A stretch of DNA of 64,000 bases, from assembly GCA_933228895.1 (NCBI GenBank), contig OW121848.1:161774688-161838687 (forward strand), read 5' to 3'. How positions within the stretch are numbered: position 1 is the first letter of the stretch; each line of letters starts with the position of its first letter. The notes under the pieces are model-generated. The model was given only the letters and a program-made list of their open reading frames with translations, made no database searches and had not been told where the DNA came from. This stretch comes from Platycnemis pennipes (Eukaryota; Arthropoda; Insecta; Odonata; Platycnemididae). This document shows, piece after piece, positions 46,481-58,317 of the stretch. Position numbers and translations under genes: made by a program.

Positions 46481-46767
46481 TCAATTTCTTAAGTAGGCGC
46501 ACCTCACTTTGTGACGTAAGTGGGCGCGTGGGGTCTTTTAATACCCCATGCGTAATGTTTTGTAACTTCACCAAATTTGTTTATTTTACATTGCTATATT
46601 TTTACACTAAATATTCAAAGCATGATAATTCAACATACCTACTTTAATTTTTTCCTATTAGTTGAACTACGAGGTGTCATAGCTTCGAAAGTGATTTATG
46701 AGACAAAATATTTCGTTTGCAAATCCTTGGGGTCTTTAAAGACCTCACGCGCCTACTTAAGGGTTAA
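46481..46767. mobile_element. Short TTAA-type MITE
   Basis: The right end reads, inverted, TTAACCCTTAAGTAGGCGCG and continues TGAGGTCTTTAAAGACC. The left end reads TCAATTTCTTAAGTAGGCGC. The GGCGCG and GGGGTCTTT blocks recur inside both ends. At about 285 bp it has no coding capacity. The left TTAA would be decayed to TCAA. Confidence 0.5.
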
Positions 46768-47548
46768 GCAGACTTAAAAACTCTTCTTATACGTTTTACC
46801 ATGGTAAATTTGGGAGCTAGTGTAACTTTCCTTGGGTAACCTTAAACGTTGAAACACCCAAAATCCAAGTTTGTGAAGTTCCATTTCATGCTCTTGAGTA
46901 CCTATATTGTTCCGTGTTCTGAAATAATTATATCGTTTATTATTTCGTAAAGGGTTTCTGCAGTCTCATCTAATTCTGTCATTTTTTGGCGTAGGCGCTC
47001 TGAAAATGTTTTTGTATTTAGGCCTTACCTATGCTGTTGTTAATGATTTCACAGTCTTCGTTTTGTAAAGATTATCTTTTGGTCGCTTCCCAACGTAACT
47101 TCTTTATTTAACACCACAATTATTTTGGATTCTTCTTAAATATTCGCATAGTGATTGGCATCAAAAGTTGTTTCAGGTATTATGTACTCATAATCTTTTT
47201 TGTTCTTGAGACACATTCGATGAGTTTTTCTTTTGTTGCTCGCTTTTGTTTCCCAATGTTTCCATGTAAGTTACCCTCATTCTCGATATTTAGTCATCTT
47301 TGTCTCCTTGATGCTTTCGCCTTATTCCTGATGTAAATTTTTTTCAATGTGGCGTAAGCAAAGAAACTCAGAATGGATATTCTAAAGGATTTATCTATCA
47401 CCAGAGATGCCAGGGATCGCATGACTAATTTAGCTAATTCCGTCACGAAGCATCTTTTATAGGAAGGAAAGAGTCATTGACAAATACTGAGAATGGCAAC
47501 ACATGTTGTATACCGTCAAATGTATTTGTCATTAACACATACACATCA
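46768..47548. other. Intergenic, nothing recognised
   Basis: AT-rich, short frames only. Confidence 0.4.
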
Positions 47549-47650
47549 ACCCAATGGCCTACAAACCACCGTGCGGGTATGTGGCAGGGGCTGAAAGTCA
47601 CCAAGCGTGCACTAATGACAAGCAGCTGCTATGGCTATGAGATGATAGTT
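47549..47650 (-). mobile_element. LINE 3'-end fragment
   Basis: The plus reading has GGCCTACAAACCACCGTGCG, GTATGTGGCAGGGGCTGAAA and GTCACCAAGCGTGCACTAAT, a diverged copy of the recurrent 3' terminus. Confidence 0.55.
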
Positions 47651-48007
47651 TTTGATTGATGAAATAAGTATTTTACGGAGATAATCTTTATTCAAAAGTT
47701 TAGTAACTTTAGGAAAGTGTCAGTTTCATTATCGGAAATGAAAAAAAGCATCATCATAATAATTCTTCAGTTTTACTTAATTTCAGATCTGTTATTATTT
47801 GATCCTTTCCATTTATGCCTTTTATTCGCTCTGTGCATTAGATAAACTTGGCACCAAAAGAATCCACATCATGTTTTACTGAGTTCGAATTTCAACGCAA
47901 ATCCTCTTTCCAGATACGGTTTGGCGGTCGCGGGTTTCGATCACACCTCGAACATAGATTCTCCTCCATCTTAGGATAATAATTCGGTGAATGTGAGCAT
48001 AGATCAT

Positions 48008-48110
48008 ACATCTACATCTACCTGATTCTCTGCAAGCCACCTCGAGGGTGTGTGGCAAGGGGTGAGTTTCACCGAACATTTACTACGAACATGCACTAAT
48101 GATAACATAT
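48008..48110 (-). mobile_element. LINE 3'-end fragment
   Basis: The plus reading has CATCTACATCTACC, TCTGCAAGCCACCTCGAGGG and GTGTGTGGCAAGGGGTGAG, the standard 3' terminus with its GTAGAT tail. Confidence 0.65.
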
Positions 48111-48225
48111 ACCTACCACCTGACTAATGCGAAGAATATCATGCAAGAAACAACCGGAAAATTCCAGTTTTCATCTAACGTGCCTGGAAATAGTCCTCGC
48201 GTTTGAAGTATCTCCATTCCCAATG

Positions 48226-48570
48226 TAAATCTACATCAACATAGTACCCTGAGACTGACCATAAACATGTGTGGCAGGTGCTAGTTTACTTAAAGCATGC
48301 TTTTATCAGTCATCCTTAAAAGGATTAGTAACTACATACTTATGGAAACAATACAATTGTATCTAGCTACGAAGCTACACTTACCCCCTTGTCATAACAA
48401 TTGCCTAAAAATCTCACTGATCTTCTCTGAATTTTATCCAATTATTTCAACAATTGTTTTTCCCACGGATCCGGAATACTGGAGGCGTATTCCAATTTTG
48501 GCTCAACAAACTCGAAGTAGTTGTCGTTTGGAAACTGACAGAAAGGAATCACTTCGCTTATGATCACGAG
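48226..48570 (-). mobile_element. CR1/Jockey-group LINE 3' fragment with RT remnant
   Basis: The 3' terminus at 48226-48300 (GTACCCTGAGACTGACC, ATGTGTGGCAGGTGC) is followed on the minus strand by a decayed RT tail: PKLEYASSIPDPWEKQLL and DKIQRRSVRFLG, the LEYAsxVWDP and QRRAaRF blocks of this group. Confidence 0.65.
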
Positions 48571-49500
48571 ATATCACACTAGCTTTTATTTTATGTTGAT
48601 TACCTACGGGATCCCAATTTAATCATATTATTATTAAAATTTTGAGTACCTTTAAGTATCAATTCTACCAATTCACCACCATTCAATCCCTGTTTGACTT
48701 TTATGAATGGCATTCAATCATCGTCGAAAAATCCACTCCGTTGTGCATGAATAATTTTTCTTTTATCGTTAGGTTAAGTTGGCTCTACTAACTCTCGTGC
48801 TGATTGTAACGTCAATGAAGTCGAGTGGTCCGTACAGTTGAAGTGTGCATCACACCGTTGCTTTGCTGGGCGGGAGATTCCAAGGGGCGACTCACATCAC
48901 CGATTACTTACCCCCCCTCCGTTTAATCCATTGTTTGACCCATATTTGTGTGCCCAAATGTATTAATACTGCGGGAATCTGTCAAATGCCACTCGGCCAA
49001 CTTAACTTTGACGAGTGACGACTTGACTCCATTCGACGCCAGCCAGAGTTAAGGCATTTCCTCCACGGAAACAGTGGTCAAAAGACGCTGGTGTTTCAGT
49101 TGCCACGCTTTAGAATTCGGATGTTTGGTCTTGACTCAGAATCTTATGCTTCCCTTAGGGGCTGGCGGCCACCGTGTCTCACCGATATGAGGTTCATTAC
49201 TCAGTACCTACTCTCGAAACTTCAACCCACCAAGGCTATAAATTACCAATATGATAAATGGTAGAGGATAGTTAAGGGGTCAGACTTCACGTTGCCGCTA
49301 TAGCTAAAGTTTAAATGCTTCATTCAACCAGCTACAACAACCAAATAGTATTTGGGTCAATAATAGATTACAGCCAAGAAAGAGAAGGAAATTAGAATGA
49401 ATACTGCACTTTTGATGTAAATGAAGTGTGTAGTAATTTTTTTAGCATGCTCTTATTTCAATATTTTCAATAATTAATCGTCCATAATCTATAAGATGTT
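48571..49500. other. Intergenic, nothing recognised
   Basis: Contains a short inverted repeat GTTAAGTTGGC/GCCAACTTAAC (near 48775 and 48990) and GC-richer DNA around 48840-49160. No coding signal was seen. Confidence 0.35.
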
Positions 49501-49960
49501 CGTCATCATCATCGGTCAACAGTCCTAGGATTAGTTTGACGCAGCTTTCCACTTTATTCTTCTATCGGCCAACCTTTTCATATTGACGTAATTCTTCTCT
49601 TTTACATCCTTCACAACCTGTTCCAAGTATCTCAATCGAGGCCTGCCTTTTCCAATCTTCTCGTTCACTTTTACCTCGACGATAGTCTTCATTAGGCCAT
49701 CGTGTCTCAAGATATGGCCGATTAAGTTGTCCCTTTTTCTTTTTAGAGTTTTAGGCAGACTTCTCTTTTCTCCCACTCTTCTTAGGACTGCCTCGTTACT
49801 TACTCGGTCGATCCATTTAATCTTCATCATTCTTCGGTAGCACAATATTTCGAATGCTTCCACCCTTTTCTTCTCCGCTGCTGTCATCGTCCATGCCTCA
49901 CTGCCGTGAAGAAACATGCTCCAGATGTATATCTGAGTTCTGATGAAATGTTTCCTTGCT
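49501..49960 (-). mobile_element. RTE-like LINE, C-terminal end only
   Basis: An open minus-strand frame of 128 codons: MFLHGSEAWTMTAAEKKRVE, KIKWIDRVSNEAVLRRVGEK, NLIGHILRHDGLMKTIVEVK, GKGRPRLRYLEQVVKDVKEK, RRIKWKAASN. It ends in a short (TGA)n tail at 49501-49513. It is the least decayed of the five copies for this domain and is severely 5'-truncated. Confidence 0.85.
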
Positions 49961-51034
49961 GAAGATGTTAATTAACTAATTAAAAATGTCACTAATTCAG
50001 TTGTAGAAATTACTGAGCTATCAATACCCATAACGTTGTTTTGCATACGAGAACAATTTCGTTGTACGTGTTTCGTGATGGCATAGCTAACGTTTTCATG
50101 CACTTGTAGAAATTGCTGACCTATCTATACTCATTGCATTGCTTTTCATGTACGAACAATTCCGTGATACCTGTGTCGTGATTGCATAGCTAACATTTTC
50201 ATCAAAGTACTTAGGATGTTACGTACCTTAATTGCATGCAAGTAGCGCATCCCCGGATTTATTTTTTGCATGTCCTCATGGCAAGTACATGCACATAAAA
50301 GTCTCTATCGATTCAAAATGTATGTCTGGTGGTGTTTCATCATAATTCAAGGTGGCTTTCAGTGTATTATCTACGTAGATAGAGACGAATGCTGGAGAAA
50401 CTGGACTTGTGGCAGGTTGAGAACTGGTGATTGATTTTATAACGTCTGGAAAAAACACATTACTCATTTAGAACCTTGACGAATTCACACAAAGTTATCG
50501 CAGCGGCCTCTCAAAATCCATTTATTTATCACGTCAAAATCTGGTCTGCTTTGACCTCAAAATACGCCAGTTCGAGGCTCGGCAAAGCTATTTCTTAATG
50601 ACTAAGACCTCGGTTAACTATGCTACCAATTTGATCATTCTAATTGCCCTGTCATTGGAAGCTTCAACTTCATCCCGCCTTCATGCTTGGCTGCTCTTAT
50701 GTTTGTGGAAAGTTATGGGCTCGCATGATTCACCTTAGAGTGACGATTTGTTTGTCCTTGGACGCTGCCTCGTGTTATGTCCCATCGAGCTCTTTTGTGA
50801 ATCCCTTGTTCTCTGATAGATCATGCTGAGTCCTTCGTTTTTGAAGTCACTAGCTTAACAATGAGTTCATGTTTTTCTTGAATCATTAAGGTCGTTATTC
50901 TTTTTAATTACTATTAAAACCACCTCTTCATTGTGTAAAATGCATGAAAAAGTATCTTAAAATTAGTAGCAATCGCGAAAATTTCTATTCAGGTCCGTCT
51001 TAAGATAACAGAAAATTATACACTTTTGATGCTA
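49961..51034. other. Intergenic, nothing recognised
   Basis: A diverged internal repeat (TTGTAGAAATTACTGAGCTATC and TTGTAGAAATTGCTGACCTATC types, near 50000 and 50105) is visible. No gene was seen. Confidence 0.4.
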
Positions 51035-51141
51035 ATCCTTTTTAATACATGATTTGTAATGCATGTTTGATATGAGTCGATCCATTGCCACATACCTTTA
51101 TGTTGGATTTTTTAGGGTATTATACAGATGTAGATGTGGAT
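51035..51141 (+). mobile_element. LINE 3'-end fragment
   Basis: GATGCTAATCCTTTTTAATA, TGTAATGCATGTTTGATATG, CATTGCCACATACC and AGGGTATTATACAGATGTAG follow the family 3' terminus in the + direction. Confidence 0.6.
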
Positions 51142-51219
51142 GAACAGTGGAGATGTAGAAAAAATGCGACTCCTATCTTTAGTTTATTTGTACTATATAA
51201 TTGGCGAAATAAATTCTTG

Positions 51220-51297
51220 GAAGGTCGTGGTGATGGTTCACCCTCTGCCACACACCGTTGCGGTGACTTGCATGGTATCATGATTATGTAGATGTTA
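51220..51297 (+). mobile_element. LINE 3'-end fragment
   Basis: GGTTCACCCTCTGCCACACA, CCGTTGCGGTGACTTGCATG and GTATCATGATTATGTAGATG: a second + strand terminus only 80 bp after the previous one, from a different subfamily. Confidence 0.6.
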
Positions 51298-52274
51298 AGC
51301 GTTGTATGTGCCAATGTTGGTAGATCGATGCCGCCAACTAGGTCTCTTTCATCAATAGGTGTTAATAACATAACACTAACGAAATATGACTGATGTTACA
51401 TCCTGCACTTCTATCCTCCTTCTCTCCAGTATTACTATTTTCTTGCCTCTGCCTTCTTCATCAAACATTCACTCCTTTCCGGCTTCTTTCAATATCTATA
51501 TACCGCGCATTGATGTATAGAGGTTCATATCTCTATATAACGTATATTTCAAACTCAATTTACCGCATCTACAGATCTGCCTCCTTAGGATTTCTCCCAT
51601 TAGTTTACTTTCATTGCCAACACCTTCTCACCAGTCTTCTCCTTTTGCCGAACCAACTCCTCTCTTCTCGTAATTTACATATAGTAGGTAAGCGAGCTGT
51701 TTTTCCAAGGTTTTGGGGACCAAACAACTCCAACTTCGATTTTCTTGGTAACATTGTGACTACATTTTCCTCGGGGTGATTACATTTTGACTCTCAGTCG
51801 CATGTAAAAAGTCCATACACTGATTGTTTTGCATCCCTGAATAGCATTAGGTGTATTCTCATTCTTTCTGATGTATAATGCCTGCCCTTTAAATGCTAAC
51901 TTCGAAATCGTATTATTATTGTTCTTTGCCTTGGTGACAGAGACATTGCCATATAACCTCACCACGGAGATTTTATCATATAGTGAAATATCCACGTAAT
52001 CCTAAGACAGTATACACGGCGGTCATACACGTAGTGCTTTTCTCCAACCAATCCCTTAATTACTAATTGAATTAATTGACTCTTAATAAAGTACGTATTT
52101 TATCATGGATTTCGAGACCTGTACGTTCACAGAATGCGTACATAATTGACTCTTCTTAGATAAGAATCGGAGTTGAACAAATCCACGACCGCGAGATTGA
52201 CCTCATTCAGAATAAGTTATCTCCACAAACATTAGTTTAATCCTTTTTTCATCCATGCCGTATTAATTAAAATC
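51298..52274. other. Intergenic, nothing recognised
   Basis: The 128-codon + frame at 51393-51779 is low in complexity and lacks a recognisable domain. Confidence 0.4.
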
Positions 52275-52600
52275 AGAATTACCTCTGGGTGGCTTATCAC
52301 GAAGAACAGTGTTCAAATCCCAGACTTGCTAGTGATTTTTTGGCGCTATACTATTCCTTGTGTGTGAGTGCTTTATGAGAAATCACTTCAATTTTAAGTA
52401 CCCCGTCGGTCGGATGGGACGTTAAACTATGAAAATTCCTCGTGACCCCTTTCGGTGTCTTTCATCAACAGCAGTTAAATATGGACGCCAGGTTTTTCTA
52501 CACCTTTAGTCCACCCGTTTAGAATCTCAACCTCTTCCCGTGACCTGCACTAAGTGGCGTAAAAGGTCCTGTTATGTGTTGGCCGTTTCCACAAATTGCA
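52275..52600 (+). mobile_element. tRNA-derived SINE, family 1 (diverged)
   Basis: B box GTGTTCAAATCCCAG, then CCGTCGGTCGGATGGGACGT, TTTCGGTGTCTTTCATCAAC and TATGGACGCCAGGTTTTTCT. The limits are approximate and no target duplication is visible. Confidence 0.7.
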
Positions 52601-52715
52601 ACAGCAACTTTACCTTACTTAACCTTAAATGTCCTTAAAGTTAAAATGGTGGGGAATTAATCGTAATTGTAATATTCTTTCCAGCCCATTAGAGCAATCG
52701 CTGAAATCCAGATTC

Positions 52716-52990
52716 AGATATATATCTATGCGATACCCTGCAAGTCACCGCGAGTTTGTGTGGCAGGGGGTGAAGATCACTAAATAAACATGCACTTCTG
52801 ACATGCAACTAGGCTACTACATGGAAACATTCTAGATAACAGAGTCACATGCTAGATGGTTAGTATCACTAAAGTACTTTTCACCTACATATCCATTTGC
52901 TATACTCCCTATATTCTGTTCTCCTATAGTACGGTGCAGATAACCTTAGAGAGAGAACCTTGTTCACTCAAAGTCCTGATAGTAAATAAT
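52716..52990 (-). mobile_element. LINE 3'-end fragment
   Basis: The plus reading has CGATACCCTGCAAGTCACCG, GTGTGGCAGGGGGTGAAGAT and CTACTACATGGAAACATTCT, the subfamily also seen at 3966 and 46329. Confidence 0.65.
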
Positions 52991-54744
52991 CCTCCAATAA
53001 ACGTGAATAACACCTAGTGTACAGCCAAAAATACATCGGGGGTTAAGGAACATTTTTCCTTCGAACGATCGTCCTTTCTGAATGACTTATAGTGCATGGT
53101 CACTCAATACACTCGTTAAGTTTTCATTAAACTTCACTCAATACACCAAATACATATTAGTCATTGCATTTAATTCAGTACATTTATTATTTCACCCAAT
53201 GCACTCACTGCTTTTTAGTCAACACATACATTACGTGCTATTGTATTTCGCTCGATTTTTCGCTTTTTATTTACGAGGTCTGGAATATTTTCGACGAGGT
53301 CTGCCTTTCTGGCATTCAATCACCCTCGTCTTTTTTCGAAGTGCTTCGCTTTCAACCATAAGAGAGAAAGTGAGAAGGATTCATTTCAGCGTTTGTGGGA
53401 AACCCAAGGCCTTCCAAGTTGACAAACGAAACAATTCCCCGCTTTAGTTCCTTGTTTTATTCGCACGAGGCAAGAACACAATCCCGAACAGCTGACCAGC
53501 GGAGTGAAATCCGTGCGTGAATGCCTGCATGTCTTGTAATAAGAAGATGCTTTTCGTGTCTTCTACGAGAAGTTACTGCTGTTGTTTCTTCGTGTGATTA
53601 AGTCCAAGATCGGCGGTGAAACATGTGCACAACTGAAGAAAATATTGCTCACCAAATCCTGCCCCCCAAAGAAGCCTGTTAGTCATTAGAAATTCCTCAA
53701 CATGTTAATACATCTCCGTACATTATGCTGTGCAATTTGTGGGAGTGTTTATGAGGAATCGGTCAGTGTTTCATCCACCAACATAACCTTGCAAGTGAAA
53801 TTAGTGGTTTAGTCGTGTCAATCACCGGATGAGTGACCAAGTTTTAATGTGACGTGTCCGCACGATTCGTGGTTATCTGTCCCTTGCCAAGAAGATGTAA
53901 CCGTAAATTGTTGCAGTGGAGCTACCCTTGCTGAAATGATGGCATACAGGCCTTGTTGAAGTGTTCCCGTATAGGTAAGCAATCGCTTGGTGTACTTACA
54001 TTTCGCATGTTTATGTAGCTACCCACGTCCACGTAAGATTTGCGTTGCTGAAGTGTTCTGCGAACGATGTCCACGGATTTCGTAGTTGTTGCAGTACGAA
54101 GGTTTAATTAGATAGGACTTTGTTTGGAAATCTAGGTAGATACGTTATACTCGTTATTTCCCATTACATCAGGAAAGCAATCAGAATGGTGTTTGGCAGG
54201 GGTTTCCAATGGTTTTATTTGAAAATGTCTTCATCTGATTACTAGCCTTAGTAGAGGAAAATAGGATTCCGATTTCATCATTGATGGCATTGTTAGTCTG
54301 AAATTAGTTGTCATGCAACTATTTCATTAGTTGCAATGATTATAGCACCGCAAACTGATATAGTGTATCAGTTGTCGTTCAACTTTCAGAGTGGACCCGA
54401 AATAAAATAACTGGACATTGCAAATTGATATAATATTTCTTTGAAGCTCAATTATTTTTCAAATATTTCATGGCAGGCCATATTTCAATAAGTTGAATAT
54501 GATAACAGTCCAATGCATGTTTAGTCACTTTTTCCCGCCAAAACGAATAGTTAACGGAAGTATCAGAAGATGGCGCTCTTAGTATTTAGTAAACAGTTTT
54601 AGAAAACTAATCATATCGCAGTTATAGGGAAATTTTAGTATCCAAAATGAATATCCAACAATAGAATTTGTTAGTGAATATTAAAAACCGCCATATTTCT
54701 TTAACGTTTTCGAAGTTATTAATCACAACGAATTCTCATTGCAC
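52991..54744. other. Intergenic, nothing recognised
   Basis: The 121-codon + frame at 53082-53447 has no recognisable domain. GC rises somewhat around 53450-54000. No exon could be defined. Confidence 0.35.
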
Positions 54745-54819
54745 ATTGGTGATTGGTCCAGTCTCGTTGACGTCACGCTAGGCCGTTACATTTATACCAG
54801 TGATCAGACATTCATCAGT
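54745..54819 (+). promoter_or_regulatory. Candidate core promoter (CCAAT, CRE, TATA, initiator)
   Basis: In order: ATTGG at 54745-54749 and 54752-54756 (CCAAT boxes on the minus strand), the full CRE palindrome TGACGTCA at 54768-54775, TTTATA at 54791-54796 and the arthropod-type initiator TCAGT at 54815-54819 (A+1 at 54817). TATA sits about 21-26 bases upstream of the initiator, close to normal spacing. A splice donor CCAG|GTGAGT follows at 54850. Confidence 0.55.
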
Positions 54820-55264
54820 ATTCATCGGAACGCGGTGACGGAAGGCCAGGTGAGTTTTCAGCCGCAAATGAAATTTTTACTCTAAGTCTGTTTTAGTAAA
54901 TGTTCATTGAGTTTTCTGAGTCATTGAAGAGAAGTTAAAAGCAATTCCCAACTTGCTGGATGTATGAAGAGTAGATATAAATTGCGAGACCTTCGCACAT
55001 AAGATTTAATAATCATTACTGATCAAATGCGCAGTCGTAACTTCACGACACTTGATATTCTTGCTAGACTTAGTAATTTACTCCTGCAAATGTTTGAAGT
55101 AACACTATCCAGTTAAATCTGTTAATTGTTTAAATTTGTTACAGGAAGGAGTTACTCGAGTTTCGTACGACGTAAAGCTGGATTTTCGTCACCAATCGGG
55201 TCTTAGGAGCTGGGAATTAAATGGGAGTTCGAGAGACTGGCTGTGAGGAACGCTCTTCAGTATG
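54817..55264 (+). other. Candidate 5' exons of an unknown gene (54817-54849 and 55145-55264)
   Basis: Exon 1 runs from the initiator to CAAGGCCAG-type donor at 54849|GTGAGT. Exon 2 runs from TTTGTTACAG|GAAGGAG at 55145 to TCAGTATG|GTAAGTCC at 55264. Exon 2 ends in ATG immediately before the donor, so the start codon could be the last codon of this exon, a layout known in several housekeeping genes. The next exon was not identified with confidence. A possible acceptor GTTGCAG at 62000 is followed by a short open stretch. The product is unknown. Confidence 0.4.
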
Positions 55265-56755
55265 GTAAGTCCCTATTAACGTATTGACTATTTTTCTCAT
55301 TCACGAGTATTTTCACTTTTACATAAAGTTGTTGTCGTCGTTTTTGGTTATTCTGTTACTTCTTATCGGTGCCAGGTCGTGTCTTATGATATCCGAGAAT
55401 TCCCGCCAAAATATCAAAGGGTATTTTCGTGCCTCTAAATTTTTCTCGTGTGTTTCTAGACTATTCTAGTTTCTTCTCAAGCTTCCCCGTTCAGGCTTTC
55501 TTGGAAATTGAAGTCTGTTTCTCTATAGTTCTGCTCGAAAGTAACGTAAATCTGAGATTAAATAATTGCTGTTTAATCACTGGTCATGAATGCACTTTCG
55601 CGTATCTTTATTTTCCCTTGCGTCTTGTTGTTTTAATTTGTTTTTGTGGATAACTTTAGTTTCGTGACCAATGTCGTAATTGTCGATGTTATAGCACTAG
55701 CCTCGTAGTCTCACTCCAGTTCTAAGCTGATGCTCGTATTTCAATCTATTATTATCCTTGTGTGACGGTTACTTTTAACCAAGTTACTTTATTCAAATGT
55801 TAGTTTGAAATGACCCAGACTTCATGAAGTTAATTTTGAAATTTTAGCCAAAGGTGGACGATTGAGCTACAATTGATAATGTTTTTTTAGCGATATTACA
55901 TGCTTGTTGGTACATTTAAGAGACGGAGAGTACTATGAGATGGAAAGGGACAATGCATTACTGATTTCCATCAATAATTTTAAATTGTGACCAGCAGATA
56001 CGATGCTTGAAGTGATCCTGCTCGCATAGTGCGAGAATGTGAAAAGTGTCTTTCAGTGAGAGTCCGTTGTTTACAAGGTAGGCTCTCATGAGATTTCATG
56101 CCAGTTTTTCGATTTCCATCTGATTTCTCACGCTCGTAATATATTATGTGGAGTGTACCTTTAGCTTTGAGTATTCATGTACTTGAGTAGTGTTTCCTTT
56201 TTATTCACGTTGTTAATTTACTAGCAATGCATTTGCACGGGAATGTACTCCGAAAGCAGGCACCTTATGTTTTTAATTGCTGATCAAGGACAATGGCATT
56301 TACTTGACTTACTTCTTTATCCGTTTTGGCTCTGGATATTTTGATTCATTGTTATAAATCGGTTATTGTAGTAGTATTAGTCATGTTTGTGAGACATTAT
56401 TCACTCATAAAAATCACCATTTCCAATAAGGATTACGTCGTAAATATATCACGTATCTTGGTAGGTGAACATATAATATTTCGATCGCCTGTATATAACT
56501 ACAAATAGCGGTGTCATGCTTGGTGAATGCAATTAGATCTAACTTGAGTTTGTGAGTTTTCGTCATATTTTGCGATAGTTATAGTTTATCCGCCAAAGGT
56601 TTGTTTAGATTCACGACACGATATGTATTAATGTGTATTAATACAGGCATTATCGCTCGTTAATATGAGATTGTCGGTTATCTAATTGTGCAAGATATTG
56701 GTTCCATAGGAAGAAATTATATTCCTAGTTGATTGGGATTGGTTAACATATATAA
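55265..56755. other. Presumed intron of the unknown gene, nothing recognised
   Basis: AT-rich DNA with no repeat family and no coding signal. Confidence 0.35.
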
Positions 56756-57448
56756 CTCTATATAACTCATACGAGGCCTACCTTTTCCATTATTCGGCCA
56801 AACTCTTCATATTAATATAATTCCCTTCTATCACGTCCTACATGACCTGTTCTATATAAATCATACGAGGCATACCTTTTCCAATCTTCCCGTTCATTTT
56901 TCGTTCGACATTTGTCTTCATCAGGCCATCGTGTCTTAACATATAGCCGATTAGAATGTTCCGTAATCTTTTATAGTTTTCAGTAGACTTCTCTTTTCTC
57001 CCACTCTTGTTTAGACTTCTTCATTCGCCACACAATCGATTCATTTTACCTTCATCATTCTGTGATAGCACCATATTTCGAATGCTTCCACCCTTTTCTC
57101 CTCCGATGCTGTCATCGTCCATGCCTTACGGCCATAAGGAAACATGGTCCAGATGTTATGATGAATTGCTTCCTTACTTCTTAACTTTTATTTCCAGCTG
57201 TAATTAGATTCTACCTTTGATAGAATGCACCCAGTTTGCCTGAGGTATTCTACTGACTATTTCTTTCTTGCTTCGTCCTTCGTTGGTTACTCTGCTTCTC
57301 AGGTAACAAAACTTTTTACCTCTCCAGTTTTTCTTTTCCTACTATAAAGTTGGTTTTTGCCTCTTCTCTCTTGCTGCACACCAATATCTTGGTCTTTTTC
57401 TTATTGATCTTCAGCTAATATCTGGCTATTTTCCATTCCATGGTCCTT
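56756..57448 (-). mobile_element. RTE-like LINE relic
   Basis: The minus strand aligns with the other copies (KGRPRMSY-, LIGHILRHDGL- and EKKRVEAFEIW-type blocks) but with many shifts, and it extends further upstream than 49501-49960. A short duplication of the TCATACGAGGC stretch lies at its 3' end. Confidence 0.75.
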
Positions 57449-57946
57449 CGTAATTACTGATTGAATTAGACTTAATACTCACCCTTCAAAAGATACGATA
57501 TGGAGTACTTCATGTAGCTGCTGAATTAATTGTATTTATTGCATGTTTGATACTTTGTGTTCGCAGATGTCGCCTTTTCCATTTGTAACTGAGAGGCTAA
57601 TTTTTTAGCGACATTCGATAAATATATATAATTTTTACACTTTAATCACCCGTGCCTGCATGTATTAATTTCAAACAGGCAAAGGATACGGGGGTAGTCA
57701 CAGAAGTATTCTATCCGCTGTGTATTTGTAGTCTGAACTTTGATATTTGTTGAACTGGGACCTTTAAAATGAAAGCATTCTATCACATGAAGATCATCAA
57801 TTTTTGTCATGCTTACAAATTCACTGAGAGCATTCACTATTGTTGACTGTCAAACAAATAGTAAAGAATGGAACATCTTCCACTTAACAGTTAAAATATA
57901 GGCAAGTTACACTGCAAAATTGTTTTCAAACAACAACCGCCAATTT
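57449..57946. other. Nothing recognised
   Basis: AT-rich sequence before the palindrome. Confidence 0.4.
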
Positions 57947-58100
57947 TAAGTTAGGTACTTCTGGGACTACTCTTATTATTATACTAGCCATTTACCTACT
58001 CAGTTTAGAGTGAGGGAGGGGTTGCCCCCTCCCTCACTTCTCTAAACTGAGAAGGTAAATGGCTAGAATAATAAGAGTAGTCCCAGAAGTACCTAACTTA
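57947..58100. repeat. 154-bp near-perfect palindrome (75-bp arms, 4-base spacer)
   Basis: Left arm 57947-58021, right arm 58026-58100, spacer TTGC. The arms begin TAAGTTAGGTACTTCTGGGA and end GTGAGGGAGGGG (TGAGGGAGGGG on the left). They differ by one substitution and two small indels. A transcript from either strand would fold into one long hairpin. No clear target duplication is seen and no second copy occurs in this window. Confidence 0.95.
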
Positions 58101-58317
58101 CCTTCACTTAAGTTTTTCCTCCACCGAAAGAAGGTGCTAGTCAAACACCTCTCTCAGCTTGGAAATATTTTCACACAAATCCTACCTATCGAATTACGAA
58201 GGGAGGGTAGGGGGTTAAAAATGATCGAATCACGTATCGGAGATTGACTAGGATGGTAGGACAAAAACAACTTTTTTCCGCTGTTCTATTGTATTTCTGT
58301 CACCATGGTCCATAAAG

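Noticed and set aside
48773..49001. Short inverted repeat GTTAAGTTGGC/GCCAACTTAAC as a possible MITE
   Set aside because: The arms are only 11 bp, no target duplication is visible, and the sequences diverge at once inside.
53082..53447. 121-codon + strand open frame
   Set aside because: Low-complexity, hydrophobic, no domain or splice context.
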